64,000 nt of DNA from Bathynomus jamesi (GCA_023014485.1 JAJOZX010006141.1:1-64000), one strand, 5' to 3'; positions 36,833-50,876 are shown, counted from the first letter of the stretch. Translations and numbers: made by a program. Notes: generated by a model from the letters alone, not told the origin.

Positions 36833-39039
36833 TGTAAAAAGTGAACAATGAACAATTCCTACACCATCATTATATGGATTCATTGTCTTCATGCAGTACT
36901 TATGTTCTTATAGTTTTATGTTTGAATGTTCATTTTTACATAAGAAACCAAAAATCGCCTAAGCGAGTTTTGGATAGAATTTCGATTTATACTTTATTCA
37001 TTACTGTATTTCTCTAATTCATCTTTTCTAATAATGACTTATACACTATGACGTCACAAAATAACTTTGTTCTCTTTACGTTTCCCATACTTTGTACACT
37101 GAATCACGTTCTTAGTATTTGGACATCTTCCGTATTCAATGTATGGTAAATTCTTTAGTAATAATGTTGTGGTGTTATGTAGTATAAATATCATTATTCA
37201 ACCATACTCATTATTCAACCATACTCATTCTTACATTCATGTTCTTTCTTGACCGCTATCCTTATTAATTTTATTACTTATTCATTCATCTACCTATTGT
37301 CTACTTATGCCCTATCAACTTATCAGTCTATGTTTACTCGTGTCTATATTACGCACACAACCTATTGTGTGACGAATGATATGTGTACACTACTGTGTGC
37401 AGTCGTACATGTCTATTGACGATCATGATTACGTACATGTATTCTTTTTACGTTTTATTTTCTTTTATTATTTCACCTCTCGCAAGTTGTTTATTATTGC
37501 TGAGACGAAGGTTCGAATTCCGATTACGTCGTCAAAAGCGAGCCTCTGAATTCGAATTCTTCTCTCTTGCCTCTGCTACCAATTTATAACGTTAAGATGT
37601 GATGTTATATTATTATAATATACCATATTGTTCCCTGCCAGGCTACTGGTTATTATCTACTTAGGCACATAGTTATCCACGTTCTCATTACCTGTACTTA
37701 CTACTTCTACCTAATTGTCATTCAAATTCCGTTACTTATGTGTTACGTTATCATTAATGTCCGTGTACTTTCAAATGAAAAGTACACCGTATTGTTTCTC
37801 CGCTTTCCTCATCGCTGGCTAATTAGACTTTCAAACTATAATAACCAACCATTCTTCTAATAATATTTGACATAATTTGGCGTAATTATTGTTAACTATA
37901 AATATATAACATTGTTGTTAATCCCCTGTAAATTATAGAACAACGGAGAACTCTCCATTATTTAAATTGTATTACCTATTCAGATTACTTCAGTATTAAA
38001 TATGTCAATTAACAAATTGCCAAAATTGTAATTAACTGTAATACTTTAATTTAATATAACGTAATGTACTTTAATGAAACTGTAATTAATAATAACTTGT
38101 AATGTACTTCATTGAAACTGTAATTAAATGTAATGATTTAATTTATAATGTAAGAATGTACTTTAATAGAACTGTAATGAACAATCATAAGCGAATGTGA
38201 AGTAATCCATAATTGTAATCGTAATTGTAATGAACCAAAATTAATACGTACTCAGTCGTGTACTTAATTTGTACTTATGTGTACTATTACGAAATGATAT
38301 CGCCTTCATAAATGTAGACTCGGCGAAAAATACAAATTAGTTTTTATTTTTATTTTTTTTATTATTTTTAGTTAAAATCTTTCAAAACATCTGATCATGT
38401 GTTTAAAAAGGGGGGAAATTTAACCTTCAACTGTCCTCCCCCAAAACATTTAAGTTTATATTATACATGTACTTGTAAAAATTACGACACTTCTTCATTA
38501 GACTTCTTCATTAGACTTCTTGATTAAGTCACTTCATATTAGCACCTCATTAGGACTCCTTTGTTAGCAGCCTCGCTGCGGGGAGGGGGCAGAGGCCCCT
38601 TGCCTCCTTAGTCTTTTTTAGATTCCGGCCTGAGCCATGGTCGAAAGAGGTCGAACCTCTACCCTTGTAATTCAGAGCAGTACCTGTATATTTTTAAGAA
38701 GTAAATTACCGTAAGAGAAACTTTTTATTTTTCCCTTCGACCCGTGCTCTCTTCAGAACTTAGTCAGAAAAGTCGATAATTTTAGTATCAGAGAAAGTAT
38801 CAGAGTATTATAAAAAGAGGAGAATTAAAAATTGGCGACCCTTTGCCCAAATTAAGAGACAACCCAAGCACCATAGAAGATATTGGCATAACAGTCTGGC
38901 GAGTCTGTAGCCAAGAGTTTAACAGAGTGGCGACCGAAAAGAATTAGAATGTTATAGAAGAAATATCCGTTGCTTGCCTCCTAACTAGAACCCCCGTCGA
39001 TCCGAACCGACTCCAGGACATAGAAGAAGGAGGGTAACA
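36833..39039 (+). repeat. Family A LTR 7
   Basis: Standard complete LTR of 2207 bp, one base short in CTCCAGGACAT near its 3' end. TGACGTCA, TATA-like box and both hairpins are present. Confidence 0.85.
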
Positions 39040-40880
39040 AGTGGCGACCCTGCACCAGGATAAAAAGATTATTTTAAGATTATTTTAAGAAGAGAAGATT
39101 TTAACAAGAAGATTTTAAGAAGAGGCCACTCTTTGGCCAAGATAGAAATTACCCTGCATCAGGATAAAACCATTTGACCGGCGTGTCACGACTTCTAGTT
39201 CGTAACATCCACCCTTGAACCGGTGTGTCACGACTCCAAGTTCTCCACGCCTAGTTTTCATCCAAGAAGAAGTAGCCAGCAAGACGTCTTCAGGACACGT
39301 CTCTGAGGATTTCGCCCGTGGAAAATTTTGTTAAGTACAGAGTTGTTTTTTTAGTAATTTATAAACATTTGAAAAGTCACTATTATTAACAGTTAATAAT
39401 GAGTATCAAACCAGAATTTAACACAAAACACAGTGAACACTTCAGACACCAGTGATACATTTGTTTTTATTGAAACAGTAATTTTAAAAGAGAGTTAATT
39501 TCAAAGAGAGTTAATTTCAAAGAGTTAATTTCAAAGAGAGTTAATTTCAAAGAGAGTTAATTTCAAAGAGAGTTAATTTCAAAGAGAGTTTTCAAGAGAG
39601 TTATTTTCACTGTTATATTCAGTATAGAATAATTTTATTTTATGTACCTTCCCGTACATTAGAATGAAATATTGTTTACATTTTTTTTTTTTTTTTTGCA
39701 AATTTTTTTCAATTACTGAATTGAATTGACTTGCAAATTAAGAAAGAGAGAGTTTATAGAGAGTTTATAGATTTAGAGAGATACTTGAAGTAATTTTGAA
39801 GTCATTTTTTTGAAATCATTTTTTGAAGTCAGTTTTGAAGTCAGTTTTTGAAGTCAGAAGGTTGCACCAAGAGGGTCAACCAAAACAGAGGTTAATCGTC
39901 TCCACTTGATAAAGATCGAGTGCAGTCATTTTCCATTTTCAGTTAATTTCAAGTTAGTTTAAGTTATAGAGATACTTGATTGCATTTCAAGTAAGTCGGT
40001 TGCACCAAGAGGGTCAACCAAACAGAGGTTAATCGTACTTGAATAGAGATCAAGTGCAGTCATTTTCCATTTTCAGTTAATTTCAAGTTAGTTTCAGAAT
40101 ACTTGATAAGAGGTCAAGTCAGAAGGTTGCGCCAAGACGGGCAACCGCCCCAGAGATTTATAGAAATACTTGATAGAGTTCAAGTCAGAGAGTTTTATTT
40201 GAAGTCAGAGAGTTTTATTTGAAGTCAGAGAGTTTTATTTGAAGTCAGAGAGTTTTATTTGAAGTAATAGAGATTTATTCCAAGTCAGAGAGATTTATTC
40301 CAAGTCAGAGAGATTTTCCAAGTCAGAGAGATTTATTCCAAGTCATTTTTATTTCGAGTCCCAAGTCAGTTTTCAATGCAGTCAATTGAATTCAACCTTT
40401 TTTGTTGTTGAAGAGAATTTAATTCAACCTTTTTTTGTTGAAAAAAGAGAATTAAATTCAACCTGAATTGACCCGTTTGTGTCTTTAGTTTAACTTTTTT
40501 TTTTTGTGAGAAGGAAATTGACCGATTTGTCTTTTCTTTTTCATGCATTGTTACGTATATAAATATATAGTCATGTAATTTATTATTTGTAACAAAACCG
40601 TTTTTACAATTGTTTGTAATGACTTTGATAATCATTGTAATGTATACGTGATAATAATAGTTGTGTAATAATTAATTAATCGATCTTGTCCCAATGACTC
40701 CTTTTAAATTACTATGCTGAGGAACATGCCGTCCCTCCGTTTTGTTTCAACTTTTTTTTAATTTTTGTTCTAAGTAGTGTGACAAGCAATCTTTTTTTAA
40801 AGAGCAAAGTGCTCACGAAAGACTTATTGTCAAATTCAGACTTATGTCCCCCGCTTAGTCACTCAATTCCCCCGAATGTA

Positions 40881-42269
40881 CAGTGCCCGCGAAAAGTATC
40901 CGATCACCCTTGAAATTTGTATTTTTTACATAAAAAACAATGTTTAAATGTATACTAACCTTATATTAGTATTTTGTCATCTGTCCTTTGGTTTGGATGA
41001 CTTGTTCTAGACGTTTTGGCATGGATTTAATCAAGTTTTGACAAACTTCCACTGATATTTCCTTGCACCATACCTTTTTGATGGCCTCTTGTAATTTTTC
41101 GACTGAGCCAGTGTCGTGGCATTCAACCTTATTTTTTATTATTAGCCACAGATTTTCTATCGGATTGAGATCTGGACTATTACCAGGCCAATCCAAAATA
41201 TCAAATTTATTGTCAGTAATCCATTTTGTCACTATTTTGGCCCTGTGACATGGTGCACCATCATGCATGTATGTTTTTGTCCTTTGGATTGCCATTGCCA
41301 TTGGAAGTTTATCCTGTAGCATGCTAAATACCGTGCACCATTCATAGTTGTGTTCTTCGGAAGAAAATATAAGTTTCCACGCCCATAGTAACCGAAACAA
41401 CCCCAAACCATCACACTTGGAGGGTGTTTCATTGTCTTTAGGGTGTATTTAGGGTCCATCCTATTTGAGCCAATAGGCCGGCGAACATTTTTTGGACAAC
41501 TTCTGAATGTCAAAAATGTCGACTCATCGCTAAATAAAACCTTCTTCCAGTCATCAAACAGTCCAATGAATGTATTTTTTACAAAATGCGACACGTTTTT
41601 TTACGCATTTTTTCATTAATGAACGGTTTCTTAGCAGCATGGCGAGATGGTAATCCGAGTTCTTTTTGGAGCCGCTCCTGGATAGTTCGTTCAGAAACAC
41701 CAGATAACAAATTATTCATATTAAATTTTTTTCTTTCGCAGTTATTGTTGGGTTTTTCAATACTAAACGTTTCATAAGTTTGTCTGTTCGCGAATTTGTT
41801 TTTCTCGGTCTGCCAGATCGTTTTTAGGGACTGGCGTGGTTAGGCCACCATTGTTCTTAGCCCGTGAAACCCATAAATTAACGGTACTTTGGGATATGTT
41901 TAATTCCTTAGCTATCTGTCTCTGTGATTTCCACATGCATGCAAAGCAACAATAGCACCTCGACAATCACTCTTAAGTTGTTTTTTAGCACACATTAATA
42001 TAAATTTTATTTACACCACTTTCTGTAAAAAAAAAAAATATCAAGAAATTTACACAAACAGTGAAATCTGACAAATTTGAGACACAGCCACCCGCAACGA
42101 AGGCTACCAGAACACTAATTTGAGAATGCGTTGGATAGCTCTCATATCAGCGAGCAACCTCAAAGTTACCAGATGTCGCTAGAACAAATAGAAAGTGAAT
42201 TACGTGTCTCTGAATATCAAGGAAAATATTGTATTTTCTTGAGTGATCGGATACTTTTCGCGGGCACTG
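40881..42269 (-). mobile_element. Tc1/mariner-superfamily transposon
   Basis: This 1389-bp insertion is flanked by TA duplications (40879-40880 and 42270-42271) at a site that reads GAATGTAGTACTCC in other units. Its terminal inverted repeats match for 27 bases from each end, beginning CAGTGCCCGCGAAAAG, then diverge after one mismatch. Length, TA target and terminal CAGTG fit a Tc1-like element. The single gene inside is on the minus strand and no longer open. Confidence 0.92.
40966..41995 (-). pseudogene. Tc1-like DD34E transposase, multiply frameshifted
   Basis: Read from the right, the protein begins at ATG 41995 with MCAKKQLKSDCRG, then changes frame to a helix-turn-helix region (RQIAKELNISQSTVNLWVSRA, about 41930-41860). 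A second paired-like part follows (SERTIQERLQKELGLPSR, near 41690-41640), then the catalytic domain. The first Asp is in FSDEST, the second in HDGAPCHRA and the Glu in DLNPIENLW. Exactly 34 residues separate the second Asp from the Glu, so this is the DD34E signature. The frame changes at about 41935, 41770, 41715, 41600 and 41320, so no functional protein is predicted. The total span of roughly 340 codons matches a normal Tc1 transposase, so the copy is full length but decayed, or partly mis-sequenced. Confidence 0.92.
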
Positions 42270-43519
42270 TAGTACTCCAACTTTTTATTTTATTTTATTT
42301 TAACACCCCCAACCCCAGTTGAACCGTGTCAACCAGAGAAATGGTTCAACCATGGTTAATTCCTCTTTAGTACTATGGAACATAACCTCCATTTATGTTA
42401 AGTTGTGTTTTTTTATTTTTAAGAATACTACAGTATATGGCTATGAATTTTAGTAGTCGAAATTAATTGTGTGTCAAAATTCAATTTTAAAACCGTGAGA
42501 TCTACTTTCATTAACTGTAAGGTCCTCTAAGTTCGTTTTTTTAATTACCTTATACGTGTAACTGATTAATTATGTAAAATCTATAATCCTAATTGAATTT
42601 TATTACTTTTGACACATTCGAATTCATTTACGTTCCGTCCCTCCAGTCACTTTTGCATTAAAACTCGTATGCAAACATCATCATAATAATACATCATAAT
42701 TATTGCTTACTATATATAAATTCTCGCTCATGCATTTATACAGTTAATTTAACAATCCTCTCAGCTAATCTGTGTCTCGAAATTATAAAATACACACTTT
42801 GTACCCAATAAACATAAATACACCTTTGACCACAGGTCTATACATCATCCACTACGTAATTCGATTTGTACCTACAACAGTCAATAAAAATGCATGTATG
42901 CACACTATATATACTATATACATACAAACCTTATGCTAAAATCATTGAATATTCAGTTACTTGAACAATCCTATCAGCTAATCTGTCCCTCGAAATTGTA
43001 AAATACACACTTTGCACCTAATACACCCAAATACACACTAGACCACAGGTCTATACATCATCCATTACGTAATTCGATTTTTTACCTACAATAGTCAATA
43101 AAATTAGTTTATCAATTGTACTATCATGGAAGCCTCGAAAAATCCATGAACTTTAAAATTTATGTTTTTCCCTTTTACCTATTCATTATGAATGTAATTT
43201 ATCCCACAGAAAAAAATAAAATTTGGTAAAAAATTTTAACCATATCATTGTTTGTCTAACTTAATTGTTTGTCTAAAATTAAAGTTTTAATCTTTGAATT
43301 TTTATATTTTATAATAGCCCTCTAAGCGAGTGTCATGTTAAAAATTTGGATACTCTGCATTGTACTCAACTACCTGAACTCGTTCTGTATAAAACTTGTA
43401 TTGTAAAAAAGAATGTCGTCATCTAACTTGAATTACTTACGATGTTATTTTCTCAATTGTATTATATTGTATTAATTGTATTATATTATTGTATTAATAC
43501 CATTTTAGGGGGGAAATAC

Positions 43520-45724
43520 TGTAAAAAGTGAACAATGAACAATTCCTACACCATCATTATATGGATTCATTGTCTTCATGCAGTACTTATGTTCTTATAG
43601 TTTTATGTTTGAATGTTCATTTTTACATAAGAAACCAAAAATCGCCTAAGCGAGTTTTGGATAGAATTTCGATTTATACTTTATTCATTACTGTATTTCT
43701 CTAATTCATCTTTTCTAATAATGACTTATACACTATGACGTCACAAAATAACTTTGTTCTCTTTACGTTTCCCATACTTTGTACACTGAATCACGTTCTT
43801 AGTATTTGGACATCTTCCGTATTCAATGTATGGTAAATTCTTAGTAATAATGTTGTGGTGTTATGTAGTATAAATATCATTATTCAACCATACTCATTAT
43901 TCAACCATACTCATTCTTACATTCATGTTCTTTCTTGACCGCTATCCTTTATTAATTTTATTACTTATTCATTCATCTACCTATTGTCTACTTATGCCCT
44001 ATCAACTTATCAGTCTATGTTTACTCGTGTCTATATTACGCACACAACCTATTGTGTGACGAATGATATGTGTACACTACTGTGTGCAGTCGTACATGTC
44101 TATTGACGATCATGATTACGTACATGTATTCTTTTTACGTTTTATTTTCTTTTATTATTTCACCTCTCGCAAGTTGTTTATTATTGCTGAGACGAAGGTT
44201 CGAATTCCGATTACGTCGTCAAAAGCGAGCCTCTGAATTCGAATTCTTCTCTCTTGCCTCTGCTACCAATTTATAACGTTAAGATGTGATGTTATATTAT
44301 TATAATATACCATATTGTTCCCTGCCAGGCTACTGGTTATTATCTACTTAGGCACATAGTTATCCACGTTCTCATTACCTGTACTTACTACTTCTACCTA
44401 ATTGTCATTCAAATTCCGTTACTTATGTGTTACGTTATCATTAATGTCCGTGTACTTTCAAATGAAAAGTACACCGTATTGTTTCTCCGCTTTCCTCATC
44501 GCTGGCTAATTAGACTTTCAAACTATAATAACCAACCATTCTTCTAATAATATTTGACATAATTTGGCGTAATTATTGTTAACTATAAATATATAACATT
44601 GTTGTTAATCCCCTGTAAATTATAGAACAACGGAGAACTCTCCATTATTTAAATTGTATTACCTATTCAGATTACTTCAGTATTAAATATGTCAATTAAC
44701 AAATTGCCAAAATTGTAATTAACTGTAATACTTTAATTTAATATAACGTAATGTACTTTAATGAAACTGTAATTAATAATAACTTGTAATGTACTTCATT
44801 GAAACTGTAATTAAATGTAATGATTTAATTTATAATGTAAGAATGTACTTTAATAGAACTGTAATGAACAATCATAAGCGAATGTGAAGTAATCCATAAT
44901 TGTAATCGTAATTGTAATGAACCAAAATTAATACGTACTCAGTCGTGTACTTAATTTGTACTTATGTGTACTATTACGAAATGATATCGCCTTCATAAAT
45001 GTAGACTCGGCGAAAAATACAAATTAGTTTTTTTTTTATTTTTTTTATTATTTTTAGTTAAAATCTTTCAAAACATCTGATCATGTGTTTAAAAAGGGGG
45101 GAAATTTAACCTTCAACTGTCCTCCCCCAAAAATTTAAGTTTATATTATACATGTACTTGTAAAAATTACGACACTTCTTCATTAGACTTCTTCATTAGA
45201 CTTCTTGATTAAGTCACTTCATATTAGCACCTCATTAGGACTCCTTTGTTAGCAGCCTCGCTGCGGGGAGGGGGCAGAGGCCCCTTGCCTCCTTAGTCTT
45301 TTTTAGATTCCGGCCTGAGCCATGGTCGAAAGAGGTCGAACCTCTACCCTTGTAATTCAGAGCAGTACCTGTATATTTTTAAGAAGTAAATTACCGTAAG
45401 AGAAACTTTTTATTTTTCCCTTCGACCCGTGCTCTCTTCAGAACTTAGTCAGAAAAGTCGATAATTTTAGTATCAGAGAAAGTATCAGAGTATTATAAAA
45501 AGAGGAGAATTAAAAATTGGCGACCCTTTGCCCAAATTAAGAGACAACCCAAGCACCATAGAAGATATTGGCATAACAGTCTGGCGAGTCTGTAGCCAAG
45601 AGTTTAACAGAGTGGCGACCGAAAAGAATTAGAATGTTATAGAAGAAATATCCGTTGCTTGCCTCCTAACTAGAACCCCGTCGATCCGAACCGACTCCAT
45701 GGACATAGAAGAAGGAGGGTAACA
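43520..45724 (+). repeat. Family A LTR 8
   Basis: Complete LTR. The preceding G run is short (TTAGGGGGGAAATAC). A G-to-T change gives CTCCATGGACAT near the 3' end. Confidence 0.85.
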
Positions 45725-48208
45725 AGTGGCGACCCTGCACCAGGATAAAAAGATTATTTTAAGATTATTTTAAAAGAGGAAGATTTTAACAAGAAGATTT
45801 TAAGAAGAGGCCACTCTTTGGCCAAGATAGAAATTACCCTGCATCAGGATAAAACCATTTGACCGGCGTGTCACGACTTCTAGTTCGTAACATCCACCCT
45901 TGAACCGGTGTGTCACGACTCCAAGTTCTCCACGCCTAGTTTTCATCCAAGAAGAAGTAGCCAGCAAGACGTCTTCAGGACACGTCTCTGAGGATTTCGC
46001 CCGTGGAAAATTTTGTTAAGTACAGAGTTGTTTTTTTAGTAATTTATAAACATTTGAAAAGTCACTATTATTAACAGTTAATAATGAGTATCAAACCAGA
46101 ATTTAACACAAAACACAGTGAACACTTCAGACACCAGTGATACATTTGTTTTTATTGAAACAGTAATTTTAAAAGGAGTTAATTTCAAAGAGAGTTAATT
46201 TCAAAGAGTTAATTTCAAAGAGAGTTAATTTCAAAGAGAGTTAATTTCAAAGAGAGTTAATTTCAAAGAGAGTTAATTTCAAGAGAGTTATTTTCACTGT
46301 TATATTCAGTATAGAATAATTTTATTTTATGTACCTTCCCGTACATTAGAATGAAATATTGTTTACATTTTTTTTTTTTTTTGTTTGCAAATTTTTTTCA
46401 ATTACTGAATTGAATTGACTTGCAAATTAAGAAAGAGAGAGTTTATAGAGAGTTTATAGATTTAGAGAGATACTTGAAGTAATTTTGAAGTCATTTTTTT
46501 GAAATCATTTTTTGAAGTCAGTTTTGAAGTCAGTTTTTGAAGTCAGAAGGTTGCACCAAGAGGGTCAACCAAAACAGAGGTTAATCGTCTCCACTTGATA
46601 AAGATCGAGTGCAGTCATTTTCCATTTTCAGTTAATTTCAAGTTAGTTTAAGTTATAGAGATACTTGATTGCATTTCAAGTAAGTCGGTTGCACCAAGAG
46701 GGTCAACCAAAACAGAGGTTAATCGTCTCCACTTGAATAGAGATCAAGTGCAGTCATTTTCCATTTTCAGTTAATTTCAAGTTAGTTTCAGAATACTTGA
46801 TAAGAGGTCAAGTCAGAAGGTTGCGCCAAGACGGGCAACCGCCCCAGAGATTTATAGAAATACTTGATAGAGTTCAAGTCAGAGAGTTTTATTTGAAGTC
46901 AGAGAGTTTTATTTGAAGTCAGAGAGTTTTATTTGAAGTCAGAGAGTTTATTTGAAGTCAAGAGATTTATTCCAAGTCAGAGAGATTTATTCCAAGTCAG
47001 AGAGATTTATTCCAAGTCAGAGAGATTTATTCCATCATTTTTATTTCGAGTCCCAAGTCAGTTTTCAATGCAGTCAATTGAATTCAACCTTTTTTGTTGT
47101 TCAAGAGAATTTAATTCAACCTTTTTTTGTTGAAAAAGAGAATTAAATTCAACCTGAATTGACCCGTTTGTGTCTTTAGTTTAACTTTTTTTTTTTGTGA
47201 GAAGGAAATTGACCGATTTGTCTTTTCTTTTTCATGCATTGTTACGTATATAAATATATAGTCATGTAATTTATTATTTGTAACAAAACCGTTTTTACAA
47301 TTGTTTGTAATGACTTTGATAATCATTGTAATGTATACGTGATAATAATAGTTGTGTAATAATTAATTAATCGATCTTGTCCCAATGACTCCTTTTAAAT
47401 TACTATGCTGAGGAACATGCCGTCCCTCCGTTTTGTTTCAACTTTTTTTTAATTTTTGTTCTAAGTAGTGTGACAAGCAATCTTTTTTTAAAGAGCAAAG
47501 TGCTCACGAAAGACTTATTGTCAAATTCAGACTTATATCCCCCGCTTAGTCACTCAATTCCCCCGAATGTAGTACTCCAAACTTTTTATTTTATTTTATT
47601 TTAACACCCCCAACCCCAGTTGAACCGTGTCAACCAGAGAAATGGTTCAACCATGGTTAATTCCTCTTTAGTACTATGGAACATAACCTCCATTTATGTT
47701 AAGTTGTGTTTTTTTATTTTTAAGAATACTACAGTATACGGCTATGAATTTTAGTAGTCGAAATTAATTGTGTGTCAAAATTCAATTTTAAAACCGTGAG
47801 ATCTACTTTCATTAACTGTAAGGTCCTCTAAGTTCGTTTTTTAATTACCTTATACGTGTAACTGATTAATTATGTAAAATCTATAATCCTAATTGAATTT
47901 TATTACTTTTGACACATTCGAATTCATTTACGTTCCGTCCCTCCAGTCACTTTTGCATTAAAACTCGTATGCAAACATCATCATAATACATCATAATTAT
48001 TGCTTACTATATATAAATTCTCGCTCATGCATTTATACAGTTAATTTAACAATCCTCTCAGCTAATCTGTGTCTCGAAATTATAAAATACACACTTTGTA
48101 CCCAATAAACATAAATACACCTTTGACCACAGGTCTATACATCATCCACTACGTAATTCGATTTGTACCTACAACAGTCAATAAAAATGCATGTATGCAC
48201 ACTATATA

Positions 48209-49205
48209 TGACGCGTTCGGTGGAGAAGGGGCGAACGCCACAAAATTCGAAAAATGAGTTTTTTGTCGTATAATTATCCTTTAAAACCTTTGCTTTACCT
48301 ATGCAAAAAATTAGATGTTAGTCTGCACTCTTTCACGGTAAAATTTAGGTTTTAATGTATCTCAGAGAAATTCACTCCGCATCATTGCTTCACATTGAAC
48401 ACATCTATCTACTTTCTGGTCACTCGACAATGCCCGGTGATGCTCAATTTGGCCAAATTGAACAAAATATAAAAAATAATTACAGCAATATTATTTACAC
48501 CAAAAAAGATTATGTTACGGCCATAACTACAGCCGTTTCGCAGCGCTTCCTAGTTGTAGAAATGAAACAGGCTGATTTTCTCGATTTTGACGTCTAAAAA
48601 CGTGCATTGTCATTAGGAAATCAACAACTACTAAATTTACAGATGCAAGAAAGTAATATTTGACTTTCAACACAAAGAAGGCTACTTAATATCTACTGCA
48701 TACCGCACAACCCCAGATAATAGCCATCACGTCAGACTGCAGAAAGGGAAAAACTCCTACAGTGTCAGTTTATCAATCTAGCCAGCAGACACTGCAACCA
48801 AAGTATTCCCAATTGCTGCCAATAACTAAGAAAAAAATAAAAGATCTCAAACAATTATCAGACCTAATGCCTGCAACTGCAGTGAACTATTATACAAGAT
48901 TGTTAAAGGAACTGGAAGAAACCGAAACAGTTGAAGCAGGTAATACAACATTCGACGAAGAGGACCAAATAATGGATTACACCAGTTAACATCAGAAGCT
49001 ATCAATAAATAATATTGTAAAATTTCTTGGCGTTTTATTATATCGACATATTACACAACAATATTTTACTCAAATATGTGTTCAAATTCATACAACATTT
49101 CAATAAACCGGAAAAATACGAAGGTTTAAAGTTTATAAACTTTAACTGCATTTTGTGGCATAATTCGAAAATGTTGCGTTCGCCCCTTCTCCACCGAACG
49201 CGTCA
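48209..49205 (+). mobile_element. 997-bp DNA transposon derivative with perfect 30-bp inverted repeats
   Basis: The element starts TGACGCGTTCGGTGG and ends with the exact reverse complement. The first 30 bases (48209-48238) and last 30 (49176-49205) are perfect inverted repeats, and looser matches such as ATTCGAAAA continue inward. Comparison with the empty site CACTATATATACTATATAC in other units leaves a 2-bp TA duplication (48207-48208, 49206-49207). The target is itself a TA repeat, so the exact duplication length is hard to fix. The ends do not resemble Tc1 termini, so the superfamily is left open. The body contains a decayed protein fragment. Confidence 0.85.
48355..48989 (+). pseudogene. 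C-terminal remnant resembling a DUF7869-type mobile-element protein
   Basis: Segment 48355-48597 reads HIYLLSGHSTMPGDAQFGQIEQ, then IIYTKKDYVTAI and VVEMKQADFLDF. A segment in another frame (about 48657-48770) reads FDFQHKEGYLISTAYR. A final segment (48762-48989) has LLPITKKKIKDLKQLSDLMPATAVNYYTRLL. The order GHS-x-x-P..FG-x-IE, then an MxxxDF motif, then a PIxxxKxxDLxxL..P end matches what I remember of the C-terminal part of DUF7869-containing proteins in arthropod repeats. That match is from memory and not searched. At least two frame changes separate the pieces and the N-terminal part is missing, so the element is non-autonomous. No start codon is proposed. Confidence 0.5.
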
Positions 49206-49816
49206 TATACTATATACATACAAACCTTATGCTAAAATCATTGAATATTCAGTTACTTGAACAATCCTATCAGCTAATCTGTCCCTCGAAATTGTAAAAT
49301 ACACACTTTGCACCTAATACACCCAAATACACAGTAGACCACAGGTCTATACATCATCCATTACGTAATTCGATTTTTTACCTACAATAGTCAATAAAAT
49401 TAGTTTATCAATTGTACTATCATGGAAGCCTCGAAAAATCCATGAACTTTAAAATTTATGTTTTTCCCTTTTACCTATTCATTATGAATGTAATTTATCC
49501 CACAGAAAAAAATAAAATTTGGTAAAAAATTTTAACCATATCATTGTTTGTCTAACTTAATTGTTTGTCTAAAATTAAAGTTTTAATCTTTGAATTTTTA
49601 TATTTTATAATAGCCCTCTAAGCGAGTGTCATGTTAAAAATTTGGATACTCTGCATTGTACTCAACTACCTGAACTCGTTCTGTATAAAACTTATATTGT
49701 AAAAAAGAATGTCGTCATCTAACTTGAATTACTTACGATGTTATTTTCTCAATTGTATTATATTGTATTAATTGTATTATATTATTGTATTAATACCATT
49801 TTAGGGGGGGAAATAC

Positions 49817-50423
49817 TGTAAAAAGTGAACAATGAACAATTCCTACACCATCATTATATGGATTCATTGTCTTCATGCAGTACTTATGTTCTTATAGTTT
49901 TATGTTTGAATGTTCATTTTTACATAAGAAACCAAAAATCGCCTAAGCGAGTTTTGGATAGAATTTCGATTTATACTTTATTCATTACTGTATTTCTCTA
50001 ATTCATCTTTTCTAATAATGACTTATACACTATGACGTCACAAAATAACTGTTCTCTTTACGTTTCTCATACTTTGTACACTGAATCACGTTCTTAGTAT
50101 TTGGACATCTTCCGTATTCAATGTATGGTAAATTATTTAGTAATAATGTTGTGGTGTTATGTAGTATAAATATCATTATTCAACCATACTCATTATTCAA
50201 CCATACTCATTCTTACATTCATGTTCTTTCTTGACCGCTATCCTTTATTAATTTTATTACTTATTCATTCATCTACCTATTGTCTACTTATGCCCTATCA
50301 ACTTATCAGTCTATGTTTACTCGTGTCTATATTACGCACACAACCTATTGTGTGACGAATGATATGTGTACACTACTGTGTGCAGCGTACATGTCTATTG
50401 ACGATCATGATTACGTACATGTA
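49817..50423 (+). repeat. Family A LTR 9, 5' part (interrupted by B element)
   Basis: The first 607 bp of the LTR run up to the TGTA target duplication (50420-50423). It shares two private variants with LTR 10: AATTATTTAG instead of AATTCTTTAG (50131), and CAGCGTAC instead of CAGTCGTAC (about 50384). It also has its own two-base loss in AATAACTGTTC. Confidence 0.88.
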
Positions 50424-50843
50424 TGTAAAAATGAAATGAATTATCAATATTCATTTTTTACATAAGAACCAAAATCGCTTAACGCGAATTTGGATAGTAA
50501 TTTTACTTGTGGCTTCCTATTCTTGATCGTGTCAAAACCCTACGATCTACCATACCATATGGTTTAGTCGTATCCATTTTTATTTGTTATAGAAGTTAAT
50601 TAATTAATTGTGATTGTCTTGCATCTCACCCTCGTCCCTAGATTATGCATACACATTGCATATAACTCTGCCTCTAATTCGTTCTTGTAAATCTTCCTAA
50701 TAATGATTTGTATTATGCATACAAAATTTAATAACTATGACGTCATAAAGTAACTTAATTCTCTTCACGTTTTCCATACCTTGAACACTGAATCACGTGT
50801 TTAGTATTTGGACATCTTCCGTATTGAATGTATGGTAAATTCC

Positions 50844-50844
<1 letters not shown>

Positions 50845-50876
<32 letters not shown>
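50845..50876 (+). repeat. (TAA)n microsatellite in B LTR
   Basis: About ten TAA triplets. The same tract is present in the other B LTRs at 56188-56220 and 63141-63174. It takes the place of a stretch that in A LTRs holds the TATA-like box. Confidence 0.9.

Larger units (their letters stand above)
39040..43519 (+). repeat. Family A internal region 7 (interrupted by Tc1-like element)
   Basis: The internal region is complete once the 1389-bp insertion at 40881-42269 and one copy of TA are removed. A long uninterrupted T run occurs near 39680. The GTGTC variant of unit 6 is present at about 40480. Confidence 0.86.
45725..49816 (+). repeat. Family A internal region 8 (interrupted by 997-bp element)
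   Basis: Complete after removal of 48209-49205 plus one TA. It carries an expanded 16-bp minisatellite (about 46170-46285) and the GTGTC variant of units 6 and 7. Confidence 0.86.
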
